Assembly (NCBI GenBank): GCA_963675235.2
Contig: CAXXFU010000005.1
Location: forward strand, 248,001 to 312,000
DNA: 64,000 nt
Direction: 5' to 3'
Origin: JAHJQZ01 sp963675235
GTDB taxonomy: Bacteria; Pseudomonadota; Alphaproteobacteria; Rhizobiales; Devosiaceae
The notes beneath the pieces are model-generated. The model made no database searches and had not been told where the DNA came from. It saw only the letters and a list, made by a program, of their open reading frames with translations. Both the position numbers and the translations under genes were made by a program. Of this stretch, positions 25,929 to 34,811 are shown one piece after another (position 1 is the first letter of the stretch; each line of letters starts with the position of its first letter).

Positions 25929-26993
25929 GTGCACCCACGGAAACTGGCTACGATTGAAGATGTCGCAGCGATGGCAGGTGTGTCGATCGCCACGGTTTCT
26001 CGCGTCATCAACGAGCCCGAAAAGGTTGCCGAGGCGACCCGGCGGCGCGTCAACGAAGCGATTGCCAGCACCTCCTACACCACCAACGCCATGGCGCGCT
26101 CGCTGCGTATGCGGCGGTCGCGGACGATTCTCGTGCTCGCGCCAGATGTCGGCGATCCCAATTTTTCCAATATCCTTGTCGGCATCGAGACCGAGGCATC
26201 CAAGCGCGGCTACGGCATTCTCATCGGCAACACGCAGAACGATCCGACCCGCGAGACCCACTATCTCAAATTCATCAGCTCCAACCAGGCCGACGGACTC
26301 ATTCTTCTGACAGGCCACCTGCCCTTCGGTTTTTCCAGCAACCAGTCCGAGTCGCGCCTGCCACCCGCAGTCGCCGTCAACGAACCGGTTCCGGGCGGCC
26401 GGGTGCCTTTCGTCGGCGTCGACAATTTCGAGGCCGCCCGCGTCGCCGCCGAGCACCTGATCTCGCAGGGGCACCGCAAGATCGCCTTCATCGGGCGTTC
26501 GGGCAGCCGACAGGTCAACATTCTGCGCGAGCAGGGTTATCGCGCGGCGCTGCATGACGCCGGCATTACCGTCAACCCGGCCTTTGTTCTGGAAAGCGAG
26601 GGGTCGACCGAGAGCGGTCGCCAGGCGGCCGAACAGATGTTCGTGCGCGACGTGCTGCCGACGGCATTCCTGTGCGTCAACGATGCGACGGCTCTCGGCG
26701 TGATCATCGCGCTCAACGCCAGGGGCTATGACCTGCCCCGGCAGTTTTCAGTGATGGGGTTCGACGATATTGCCCTCGCCGGCTTCCTCACACCGTCGCT
26801 GACCACGATGAAACAGCCGCGTTCGAAGATCGGCGAGAACGCCATGGACTTGCTGCTGGCTGTTGTCGAAGGCCGTGAGGTCGGCAACAAGGAACGGCTG
26901 TTCAAAAGCGAACTCATCATCCGAAACTCGGTGGCACCGCACAGCTCCAACGAGCCGGATCCGGTCAAACCGCCGCGCCTCGGTCTGGCCTGA
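25929..26993 (+). CDS. LacI-family transcriptional regulator of the ribose-type transporter
   Basis: 354 residues. HTH TIEDVAAMAGVSIATVSRVI and hinge YTTNAMARSLRMRRS are followed by the effector domain (ILVLAPDVGDPNFSNILVGI, VPFVGVDNFEAARVAAEHLI, MGFDDIALAGFLTPSLTTMK). It probably represses the divergent CUT2 operon and the downstream isomerase/oxidoreductase operon through the shared TGTAAA...TTTACA sites. GTG 25929 is preferred because GGAG lies 6 nt before it; an in-frame GTG at 25917 lacks a ribosome site. It converges on the oxidoreductase gene across a RIME-like repeat. Confidence 0.88.
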   Translation: MHPRKLATIEDVAAMAGVSIATVSRVINEPEKVAEATRRRVNEAIASTSYTTNAMARSLRMRRSRTILVLAPDVGDPNFSNILVGIETEASKRGYGILIGNTQNDPTRETHYLKFISSNQADGLILLTGHLPFGFSSNQSESRLPPAVAVNEPVPGGRVPFVGVDNFEAARVAAEHLISQGHRKIAFIGRSGSRQVNILREQGYRAALHDAGITVNPAFVLESEGSTESGRQAAEQMFVRDVLPTAFLCVNDATALGVIIALNARGYDLPRQFSVMGFDDIALAGFLTPSLTTMKQPRSKIGENAMDLLLAVVEGREVGNKERLFKSELIIRNSVAPHSSNEPDPVKPPRLGLA

Positions 26994-27104
26994 AGCGTTC
27001 CACGTTTCGACGGAACCGAAACGAACGCTCCAGATTCCTGCATTGCCGTGTCACGTTCCGGAAAAGTGGCAGCCACCTTTCCGGAACATGCTGAGTGGCG
27101 CTAG
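26994..27104. repeat. RIME-like palindromic intergenic repeat, copy A
   Basis: About 110 bp containing two hairpins. The first has arms GTTTCG/CGAAAC within AGCGTT...AACGCT. The second is GTTCCGGAAA/TTTCCGGAAC with an inner GTGG/CCAC (27055-27087, one mismatch). The element begins right after the LacI stop, and its closing CTAG supplies the stop codon of the convergent oxidoreductase gene. The sequence is shared with copies at 34010 and 35988. Confidence 0.8.
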
Positions 27105-28246
27105 ACCTCGCCAAGCGAGGTCCACTTGCCATCGGCCGCAGACGACTTGATCGCCGCGGTGATGAAGGAGACGCCTTCGATGCCGTCGGTCAGCGTCGGC
27201 AACAAGCCATTGTCGGCCCCGCCGCGGATCACCTCGGCGAAGTCGGAATAGAGCCGCGCGAACGCCTCCAGATAGCCTTCCGGGTGCCCGGTCGGAATGC
27301 GGGCCTCGCTTCCGGGCGCAGCTTCGACACCCGCCGGCAAGGCGGCAGCGCGCGTCAGCAGCTGACGCGGCTGGCCAAAGGGATTGAACCACATCTGGTT
27401 GGGGTTCTCCTGGGCCCACTCGATGCCGCCCTTGTCGCCATAGATGCGGATCGACAGGGCGTTCTCGTTGCCCGGAGCGACCTGGCTGGCCCAAAGCATG
27501 CCCTTGGCGCCCCCTTTGAAGCGCAGCAGGATGTGGACATTGTCATCGACCTGGCGTCCGGCGACGAAGGTCGACAGGTCGGCGCTCAGCTTGTCGAGTT
27601 CGAGACCTGACAGAAAGCGCGCCAGATTGTAGGCATGGGTGCCGATGTCGCCGATGCAGCCGCCCGCCCCCGATTTGGTCGGGTCGGTGCGCCAGTCGGC
27701 CTGCTTGTTGTGGGTTTCGACGGTCAGCCAGTCCTGCGGATACTCGACCTGGACGACGCGCAGAGTGCCGAGCATGCCGTCGGCGATCATCTGCCGGGCC
27801 TGCCGCACCAGCGGATAGGCCGTGTAATTGTGCGTCAAAAGGAACTTGGCGCCATTCTTCGGGGTGACCGAAGCCAGTTCGCGCGCCGCTTCAATGGTGT
27901 TGGACAGCGGCTTGTCGCAGATGACATGGATGCCGGCTTCGAGGAACGCCTTTGCCGGTCCGACATGCATGTGGTTGGGCGTGACGATCGACACCGCCTC
28001 GATGCCATCCTCACGCGCCGCCTCGGCCTTGGCCATTTCGGCATAGTCGGTATAGGCGCGATCCGGCGCGATGCCGAGATCGGCTGCCGAGGCCTTGGCC
28101 CGATCGGGGTCCGAGGACAGGGCCCCGGCCACGAGCTGATAATTGTCGTCGATGCGCGAGGCGATGCGATGCACCCCGCCGATGAACGCGCCGGCGCCAC
28201 CGCCAACCATGCCCAGGCGTATCCGCCGGAATTCCTCTGCCGCCAT
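27101..28246 (-). CDS. Gfo/Idh/MocA-family oxidoreductase
   Basis: 381 residues. An N-terminal Rossmann domain (RLGMVGGGAGAFIGGVHR, AVSIVTPNHMHVGPAKAFLE, VICDKPLSN as the EKP-equivalent with the catalytic Lys) is followed by the alpha/beta C-terminal domain with GDIGTHAYNLARF, the usual site of the catalytic His. It oxidises or reduces a sugar, inositol or sugar acid with NAD(P). ATG 28246 follows AAGGAG; upstream in-frame sequence is not family-like. It is second in an operon with the isomerase at 28407-29462. Confidence 0.9.
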   Translation of the reverse strand: MAAEEFRRIRLGMVGGGAGAFIGGVHRIASRIDDNYQLVAGALSSDPDRAKASAADLGIAPDRAYTDYAEMAKAEAAREDGIEAVSIVTPNHMHVGPAKAFLEAGIHVICDKPLSNTIEAARELASVTPKNGAKFLLTHNYTAYPLVRQARQMIADGMLGTLRVVQVEYPQDWLTVETHNKQADWRTDPTKSGAGGCIGDIGTHAYNLARFLSGLELDKLSADLSTFVAGRQVDDNVHILLRFKGGAKGMLWASQVAPGNENALSIRIYGDKGGIEWAQENPNQMWFNPFGQPRQLLTRAAALPAGVEAAPGSEARIPTGHPEGYLEAFARLYSDFAEVIRGGADNGLLPTLTDGIEGVSFITAAIKSSAADGKWTSLGEV

Positions 28247-28406
28247 TTCGTGTCTCCTTCTCGATGGCCCATTGCGCCCGCATTTCCCGTCACAACGGGG
28301 CTTCAGCGAAATCGCATCCCGGGCCCGGCCGGCCTTCAACTCAGCACCGAATGAAATGCATCATTCGGGCGCCGGCACCGGCGCCCGAAAGCCTTGTCAT
28401 CTGCTC

Positions 28407-29462
28407 CTAGTCGAGCCCCATCATCTTGCGGTTGGCCGCAACATCGGTGCCGGCATCGGCGAAATCGTCGAAGGCATGCTCGGTGACGCGGATGATGTGG
28501 TTCTTGATGAATTCGGCCCCTTCACGGGCGCCATCCTCGGGATGCTTGAGCGCGCATTCCCATTCGAGCACAGCCCAACCGGCAAAGTCGTTGGCCGCCA
28601 TCTTGGAGAAGATGCCGGCAAAATCGACCTGACCGTCGCCGAGCGAGCGGAAGCGCCCTGCCCGATTCACCCAGGACTGATAGCCACCGTAAACGCCCTG
28701 GCGCCCGGTCGGATTGAACTCGGCATCCTTGACGTGGAACATCCGGATCCGATCCTTGTAGATGTCGATATAGTCAAGATAATCAAGGCATTGCAGCACG
28801 AAGTGGCTGGGATCGTACAAGATGTTCGCCCGCTTGTGGCCCTTCACGCGATCAAGAAACATCTCGTAGGAGACGCCGTCGTGCAGGTCTTCGCCGGGAT
28901 GGATTTCGTAGCAGACATCAACACCGTACTCGTCGAACTTGTCCAGGATCGGTGTCCAGCGTTTTGCCAGTTCGTCGAAGGCCTCTTCAACCAGTCCGGC
29001 AGGCCGCTGCGGCCACGGATACATATAGGGCCAGGCCAGCGCGCCCGAGAAGGTCGCGTGTTCCGTGATCCCGAGGCGTTGCGAGGCCCTGCCGGCCTTG
29101 AGCACCTGATCGACGGCCCATTCCTGGCGCGCCTTGGGGTTGCCCCGGACTTCCGGCGCCGCAAAGCCGTCAAAAGCGGTGTCATAAGCCGGATGCACGG
29201 CAACCAGTTGCCCCTGCAGGTGAGTCGAAAGCTCGGTGATCTCGAGCCCGTGCTTGGCGGCGATGCCCTTGAGCTCGTCGCAATAGTCCTGGGACTCGGC
29301 AGCCTTGGCGAGGTCGATGAGGCGTCCGTCCCAGCTCGGGACCTGCACGCCCTTGTAGCCCAAGGACCCGGCCCATTCGCAGATCGCGTCGAAGGAATTG
29401 AACGGTGCCGCATCGCCGGCAAACTGGGCCAGGAAAATTGCGGGCCCCTTGATGGTCTTCAT
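28407..29462 (-). CDS. Sugar phosphate isomerase/epimerase family protein (TIM barrel)
   Basis: 351 residues, longer than the minimal family because of insertions around the PEVRGNPKARQEW loop. Metal-site strands: VCYEIHPGEDLHDG (Glu/His), ILYDPSHFVLQ (Asp/His), MFHVKDAEF (His/Asp) and AVLEWECALKH (Glu). It likely interconverts a ketose, 3-keto sugar or inosose produced by the neighbouring oxidoreductase. It is first in the operon, with AGGAGG just before ATG 29462 and a perfect LacI-type palindrome 81 nt upstream. Confidence 0.85.
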   Translation of the reverse strand: MKTIKGPAIFLAQFAGDAAPFNSFDAICEWAGSLGYKGVQVPSWDGRLIDLAKAAESQDYCDELKGIAAKHGLEITELSTHLQGQLVAVHPAYDTAFDGFAAPEVRGNPKARQEWAVDQVLKAGRASQRLGITEHATFSGALAWPYMYPWPQRPAGLVEEAFDELAKRWTPILDKFDEYGVDVCYEIHPGEDLHDGVSYEMFLDRVKGHKRANILYDPSHFVLQCLDYLDYIDIYKDRIRMFHVKDAEFNPTGRQGVYGGYQSWVNRAGRFRSLGDGQVDFAGIFSKMAANDFAGWAVLEWECALKHPEDGAREGAEFIKNHIIRVTEHAFDDFADAGTDVAANRKMMGLD

Positions 29463-29542
29463 GATTTCCTCCTGATCGGCGGCCATTGGAAGGTCAGATG
29501 CCTGCCGCTTAGGCCTCGACAATTAGCAGCAGGCCGGTTTGC

Positions 29543-29556
29543 TGTAAACGTTTACA
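29543..29556. promoter_or_regulatory. Perfect LacI-type operator TGTAAACGTTTACA
   Basis: A 14-bp perfect palindrome with central CG, the standard LacI-family operator form. It sits 81 nt upstream of the isomerase start. It matches the TGTAAA...TTTACA pair at 25793-25827, so the LacI protein at 25929-26993 probably controls both operons. Confidence 0.8.
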
Positions 29557-29972
29557 TCGTCGCGGGATAACGATCATCTGCACTTTTTTGCCCTGTCAGA
29601 CGCTTGCTGGCGGCCAAGCACGTTCGACGAGAAATGTGTCGCCCGGCCCTTCGCAGGCTTGCAAAACCAGCACTTGCCCTTCTGCGAGACTGGGCGATCA
29701 CGACGCCACATTCGGGTCAGGCCGATTTGCGCAAAGGCGACCCTAGAAGAGCGAAGTGTTCAGCCAGATGTTCACGGCTTGCCCTGGAAAGTCCCAGTCG
29801 TGCAGGCCGAAACCATGATCCGTTTGCGAAAGCAAACCAAAGAACGATCCGAAGCAATTCGGAATAAATCCAATCCTGAGAGCTTAGTACATATGGTTTA
29901 TAAAAGAATAACACCGACTTTATAGACACATAGAGTTAGCCTTTTTATAAGAAGTTTTCGCCTATTTTCGAG
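29557..29972. other. Intergenic region upstream of the histidine kinase
   Basis: About 416 nt with no gene I can support. The last 110 nt (29860-29970) are clearly AT-rich against a GC-rich background and include TTTATAAAAG and TTTTTATAAG, so the kinase promoter is probably there. No RNA gene or repeat is recognisable. Confidence 0.5.
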
Positions 29973-32900
29973 ATGGACAGCCTATTTCTTGCGAGATGGC
30001 AAGGGACTCTCCATCTGGGATTGTGGGTATTTGGAATGCGTCTTCTCCGCAGGGACATCGGCTCACGCGACCGAAGCTTCTTCGGTTGGCTGAAGGGCGC
30101 CGTCGCCCCGCCGGGACGCACGCCCGCACCTGATGGCGAGGACTCGCCACCCGCCAAACCTCCGGGTCCTCAAGAACTCGTGCTTCTGAATGCTGCATTG
30201 GCTCTGTCCTATGCCGGTTTTGGCTGGCTTGGCCTGATGTTCGCCGATCCTCCGGGTTTCGTAACACTGCTGTGGCCGGCATCCGGCCTGGCCATGGCCT
30301 TCATGGTGTTCTTTGGCGCCGGTCTCGCGCCCGGCGTCCTGCTCGGCTCGTTTGTCATCAATTGCTATGTCGGCGGCGCCTTCGGCAGTTCGGGCATCTC
30401 TGCCACGCCTGTCCTGATTGCCGCCGGCATTGCCCTGTCTTCGACCGCCCAGGCCGCGTTCGGCTCGCTTGTTGTGCGGCGGCTTTTCGGTGCCCCCCTC
30501 AACCTGAACAGGCCCAGGGATCTGGTGGTTCTCGTGGCGATCACCGGCCCCCTCGCCTGCGTGATCGCCGCTTCTGGCGGAGTCGCGGTCTTGTCCCATT
30601 TCGGCGTGCTCATGCCAGCGCTTGTCGCCAGCAGCTGGGCGACCTGGTGGTTCGGCGATCTGCTCGGTATCGCCATAGTTCTGCCGCTGGCCCTGCTGTC
30701 GCCCTGGCGGCCCTGGGCGATCCGCTGGCGCGGCGAACCGATCGTCGCCCTGCGCACTGCCGGCTTTCTGGTACTGCTCGCAGCGGTAAGCCTGAGCCTT
30801 TATGCGTGGAAGCTGACCAGCGAAGAGACCTATGACCGCAATGGCGACAGTTTCGCCGGACTGGCGGCGGAGAACGAACGCGCCCTCGTCTACCGCATGG
30901 AATCCTATGCGCGTGCTCTGGATGGTGTTGCCGGCCTGATCGGGGCTTCGGACACGGTGACACTGGCCGACTGGAAATCCTACGTCGCAACTCTTGACCT
31001 GCCGCAGAAGCTGCGCGGCATGAACGGCATCGGCTTCATCGAGCAGGTGCCCGAGAACGGCCTGGACGCCGTCATCGCCCGGTATCGGGATCTGGGTCTG
31101 ACAGACCTGAAGCCGCACTCTGAGACCGCGGCAGAAGACAATTTCATGGTCACCTACATCGAGCCGGCAGAGGACAACCGCCAAGCATCCGGCCTGAACA
31201 TCGCCCTCGAGGAACATCGAAGACAGGCGGCGATCCGTGCGCGTGATACCGGCCTGGCCACAATCACCAAGCGCATCTACCTGACCCAGGATTCCACGCA
31301 TAGCGCGGCCTTCCTGCTCCTGCGTCCGCTCTACAGGATCGGCGCGCCCATCAGCACCGTCGCGGAGCGCCGCGAGGCCTTCCTGGGCTGGATCTACGCG
31401 CCGTTCGTCGGTTTCAAGTTCCTGCAGCACCTGTCGGCCAGCCAGGGCAACCTGGTCGCCCTGCAGGTTTTCGACGGCGAGGACGCCGATCCCGAAAAGC
31501 TGATCTATGACGGCAAGTGGTCGGTCTTCTCCCTGACCGAGCCGGATCATGCCATTACCAAGACAATCGAGCTATTCGGGCAGAGCTGGACCCTGAACTG
31601 GTCGAGTACGCCGGCCTTCGAGGCCAGCGTCGCCTCCAGCGAGCCGGCGCTGGTTCTGGCAGCCGGCATGCTCCTGAGCGCCATGCTGGCGGCCTATCTC
31701 ATGGTCTATGCCCGACGGGAGGAATCGACCAAACGCATTGTCGACGACAAGACGCGTGAGGTCGCCGAACGCGAGGTGGAGAACCGTTCCCTGGTCGACA
31801 CCGCCATGGTCGGCATTGTTCTGCTCGACGAAACCGGCAAGGTTCTGTCGGCCAACCGCACCGCTCAGGACATGTTCTGCGTCAAGGCAGGAAACGGCGA
31901 AGGTACCTCCGTCACGTTCCTTGAAGCTCTCGGGTTCGATGACGATTCACCCAGCCATGTGCTCGATCTGATTTCTCGTACGGAAAATGGCGACCCGAGC
32001 ACGAGCACGGTCACCATCTGCTGCAAGAACGACGAAGAACGTGAAGTCGATCTTCAGATGAACCGCTGGCGCACAGAGGCCGGCGCAGATCGCTTCACGG
32101 TCATCGCGCGCGACGTCTCGGTGCAAAGTCGCATGCGCATTGCCCTCGAGCAGGCCGAGGAACGCTGGGCGCTGGCGCTGGCCGGCGCCAATATTGGCGT
32201 GTTCGACACGAATCTGACCACCGGGACGTCCATCGTTTCGGACGTCTGGCGCCGGATGATCGGTTTCGGTCCAGACGACGACATCGATCCGCTCAAGGAA
32301 TGGCATAGGCGGCTGCATCCTGATGACAAGCAAAAGGTGCATGCCAACAACAGGGCCTGCCTGAAAGGCCAGGAAGAGCACGCCCGAAACGAATACAGGA
32401 TCCGTCACCGCGACGGCAGGTGGATCTGGATGCGCTCCGATGCAATGGTGATCGAACGCAACGATGACGGCAGGGCGCTGCGGTTTGTCGGAACCGAGAC
32501 GGACATCACCGAACTCCGGCTTGCCGAAGCGGCGCACCAGGCCAGCGAGAAACGCTTCCGCGTCGCCATCGAACACGCCCCGATCGGCATGGCGCTGCTC
32601 GATCTCGACGGGCACTGGATCAAGGTGAACGACGCTATTTGCCGGTTTTTCGGCTACTCAAAGGACAATCTTCTGCAAACCACGATTGCGGAACTGACCG
32701 ATCCCGATGACCGCGAAAGCGACAAGACGCAGGTCACGAAACTGATGACCGGCGACATCGAAAGCTACCAGGTCGAAAAGCGCTACACGCACCGCGATGG
32801 CAGCACCATCTGGGGCCTGCTGAGCGTCTCGCTGGCGCGCGACGAAGCCGGCAAACCGGGCTACATCATTTCGCAACTGCTCGATGTCACTCATCGCCGT

Positions 32901-33617
32901 GAAGTCGACCGGCTGCAGGCCGAATTCATCTCGACCGTCAATCATGAGCTGCGGACGCCGCTGACAGCCATTCAGGGTGCTCTCGGGCTGCTGCAGGCGA
33001 ACTTCAGCGAGCGGGCCAGCGACAAGGAGAAAACGCTTCTCAGCCATTCCTATGAAAGCGCCCAGAGGCTGGCGCGGCTGGTGAACGACATCCTTGATGT
33101 CGAGAAGATGGCCCAGGGCAAGCAGGACTACCGTATCGAGACCACGGATATTGTCGCTCTGGTCCGGCAGATCGCCGAAAGCCAGTCGCCATCAACGGAG
33201 AAACTGGGCGTCGGGATCGATACCGTTCTGCCCGGCATCGCCATCATGGCCGATGTCGACGTCGATCGTTTCAGCCAGGCGCTGATCAACATAATCTCCA
33301 ATGCGGCGAAGTTTTCAAACGGCGCCGACAGGATCATTGTCAGCGTCAGGCAACTCGCCGACGAAAGAGTTCATATCACGGTCCAGGACTTCGGTCCCGG
33401 AATACCCGCGTCATTCCGTCCGAAGATCTTCGGCAAGTTCGCCCAGGCAGACAGCTCGTCGACACGCAAGGCACAAGGGTCGGGTCTTGGCCTGAGCATC
33501 ACCAAATCCATCATCGAAGCCTTCGGAGGCAGCGTCGGCTTCGACTCCGTGGAGGGAGAAGGCTCGACCTTCTACTTCCTGCTGCCTGTCGCACAGTCCG
33601 AAGCAAGGAGCGCCTGA
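29973..33617 (+). CDS. Membrane hybrid-sensor histidine kinase: MASE1, CHASE, three PAS, HisKA, HATPase
   Basis: 1214 residues. About 65-290 is a MASE1 multi-helix membrane domain (FVTLLWPASGLAMAFMVFFG). About 290-520 is an extracytoplasmic CHASE ligand-binding domain (LRGMNGIGFIEQVPENGLDA, FVTYIEP-like MVTYIEPAED). A last helix lies near 550-570, a short coiled coil and PAS at about 600-700, PAS-PAC at 725-850 and another at 860-975. His991 in STVNHELRTPLT is the phosphosite; HATPase N/G boxes are NIISNAAKFS, DFGPGIP and GSGLGLSIT. No receiver is fused, so it should signal to the receivers encoded at 33620 and 34112 and the Hpt protein at 34812. ATG 29973 is the first usable start; ATG 30036 is an alternative. 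Confidence 0.88.
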   Translation: MDSLFLARWQGTLHLGLWVFGMRLLRRDIGSRDRSFFGWLKGAVAPPGRTPAPDGEDSPPAKPPGPQELVLLNAALALSYAGFGWLGLMFADPPGFVTLLWPASGLAMAFMVFFGAGLAPGVLLGSFVINCYVGGAFGSSGISATPVLIAAGIALSSTAQAAFGSLVVRRLFGAPLNLNRPRDLVVLVAITGPLACVIAASGGVAVLSHFGVLMPALVASSWATWWFGDLLGIAIVLPLALLSPWRPWAIRWRGEPIVALRTAGFLVLLAAVSLSLYAWKLTSEETYDRNGDSFAGLAAENERALVYRMESYARALDGVAGLIGASDTVTLADWKSYVATLDLPQKLRGMNGIGFIEQVPENGLDAVIARYRDLGLTDLKPHSETAAEDNFMVTYIEPAEDNRQASGLNIALEEHRRQAAIRARDTGLATITKRIYLTQDSTHSAAFLLLRPLYRIGAPISTVAERREAFLGWIYAPFVGFKFLQHLSASQGNLVALQVFDGEDADPEKLIYDGKWSVFSLTEPDHAITKTIELFGQSWTLNWSSTPAFEASVASSEPALVLAAGMLLSAMLAAYLMVYARREESTKRIVDDKTREVAEREVENRSLVDTAMVGIVLLDETGKVLSANRTAQDMFCVKAGNGEGTSVTFLEALGFDDDSPSHVLDLISRTENGDPSTSTVTICCKNDEEREVDLQMNRWRTEAGADRFTVIARDVSVQSRMRIALEQAEERWALALAGANIGVFDTNLTTGTSIVSDVWRRMIGFGPDDDIDPLKEWHRRLHPDDKQKVHANNRACLKGQEEHARNEYRIRHRDGRWIWMRSDAMVIERNDDGRALRFVGTETDITELRLAEAAHQASEKRFRVAIEHAPIGMALLDLDGHWIKVNDAICRFFGYSKDNLLQTTIAELTDPDDRESDKTQVTKLMTGDIESYQVEKRYTHRDGSTIWGLLSVSLARDEAGKPGYIISQLLDVTHRREVDRLQAEFISTVNHELRTPLTAIQGALGLLQANFSERASDKEKTLLSHSYESAQRLARLVNDILDVEKMAQGKQDYRIETTDIVALVRQIAESQSPSTEKLGVGIDTVLPGIAIMADVDVDRFSQALINIISNAAKFSNGADRIIVSVRQLADERVHITVQDFGPGIPASFRPKIFGKFAQADSSSTRKAQGSGLGLSITKSIIEAFGGSVGFDSVEGEGSTFYFLLPVAQSEARSA

Positions 33618-33619
33618 TC

Positions 33620-34012
33620 ATGGCAGAACAGCTCAAACGCATCATGCTCGTCGAAGACGACGAGCACATCGCCTTCGTGACCGTGATGTCGCTCGAAGAA
33701 GTCGGCGGTTTCGAGGTCAGGCATTTCGACGGCGGTCAGGCTGCGCTCGACGGATTCGACGCTTTCGCGCCGCAGATCGTTCTCATGGACGTGATGATGC
33801 CGGGAATGGACGGGCTGGAGACGCTGACCAGGCTGAGGCAGAACCCGGCCGCCAAGACCGTGCCGGTCGTGTTCATGACCGCCAAGGCGCAAATGCACGA
33901 ACAAAAGACATATCTCGAACTGGGCGCGGCAGGCGTCATCGTCAAACCGTTCGATCCGATGACGCTGTCGGATCAGGTCAAGAGCTTCTGGCAGTCGGCC
34001 GGTGTCGCCTAG
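33620..34012 (+). CDS. Single-domain response regulator (REC)
   Basis: 130 residues, receiver domain only. Acidic pocket EDD (12-14), phosphoacceptor Asp57 (LMDVMMPGMDG), Thr near FMTAK and conserved Lys in VKPFD. It lies 2 nt after the kinase stop, so it is co-transcribed and very likely its direct partner. With no output domain it would relay phosphate or act by protein contact. Its TAG stop overlaps the start of repeat copy B. Confidence 0.92.
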   Translation: MAEQLKRIMLVEDDEHIAFVTVMSLEEVGGFEVRHFDGGQAALDGFDAFAPQIVLMDVMMPGMDGLETLTRLRQNPAAKTVPVVFMTAKAQMHEQKTYLELGAAGVIVKPFDPMTLSDQVKSFWQSAGVA

Positions 34013-34115
34013 AGCGCCTTGCGGTTTGATGGAACCAAACGAACGCCCCACGTCTTTGAGTTGCCGTGTCTTCGAACCGGAAAGGTGGCGTCCACTTTTC
34101 CTGAATACACTCTAG
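34010..34115. repeat. RIME-like palindromic intergenic repeat, copy B
   Basis: About 105 bp, starting TAGAGCG and ending CTCTAG. It contains the hairpin GGAAAGGTGG/CCACTTTTCC (34079-34088 with 34092-34101, one G-T pair) and an AAACGAACG arm. Both convergent receiver genes end inside its outer bases: TAG 34010-34012 for the plus gene and CTA 34112-34114 for the minus gene. Same orientation as copy A. Confidence 0.85.
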
Positions 34116-34519
34116 CCGTTCAGGGACGGCCGGCGGAATCCAGCCGCGTCGATGCGTGAATTGAGCAGCCTGTCGGTTTTCTCAAGTACTTCTTCAAGCG
34201 AGAACGGCTTGATGACGTACTCGGAAGCACCGAGTGAGAGCCCCATCTCTTCATCCTGCGGCCGGGACCGCGCGGTCAGCATCATCACCGGAATATCCCT
34301 GGTCTCGGCATTCTGCTTGAGATGCCAGAGCACCTGATAGCCATCGATCCGCGGCATCATTGCATCCAGGATGATCAGATCGGGGTGTACTTTGCGGCTC
34401 ATCTCGATCGCCGCCCCGCCGCCATCGCAGCTCAACACGTCGTGGCCGTTTTCTTCCAGCACCGATTGCACATACTGCACAAGCAGGTCGTCATCATCAG
34501 CCAGCATTATCAGAGACAT
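34112..34519 (-). CDS. Single-domain response regulator (REC), second
   Basis: 135 residues, receiver only: DDDD acidic cluster at 8-11, phosphoacceptor Asp52 (LDAMMPRIDG), MLTAR and the conserved Lys in VIKPFS. It resembles DivK/CheY-like stand-alone receivers. ATG 34519 follows AGGAGG. It is transcribed away from the Hpt-REC-REC gene, sharing a 292-nt divergent region that is AT-rich and should carry both promoters. Convergent with the kinase operon across repeat copy B. Confidence 0.9.
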   Translation of the reverse strand: MSLIMLADDDDLLVQYVQSVLEENGHDVLSCDGGGAAIEMSRKVHPDLIILDAMMPRIDGYQVLWHLKQNAETRDIPVMMLTARSRPQDEEMGLSLGASEYVIKPFSLEEVLEKTDRLLNSRIDAAGFRRPSLNG

Positions 34520-34811
34520 CGCCTGCACCTCCTGCCAGCAAAGCGACACCTTTGCATGCACAAGACTTTGCTTTTTTGACGCGCCTCACCCTGCATAATA
34601 TCAGGACATCGACAATTCGCCGTTAACAAATCGCCGACCGATTTAGATAATAGCGGGCACGCGGCTGAATCGTCGAATATTAACGCGTCTTCAACATCGA
34701 AAAGCGTACTTTTTGTTACAAGTACCAAGTCCATGCGCCACCCGATAGTCGGCAATAGTTGCGCCTTCAGGGGCAAATGGGCGATCTCGAAACCTTTCAG
34801 GTGCGCCGATC

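Noticed and set aside
29557..29972. Possible small RNA or tRNA in the gap before the histidine kinase
   Set aside because: No cloverleaf, no CCA-type end and no terminator hairpin with T-run could be found; only an AT-rich promoter-like tail.
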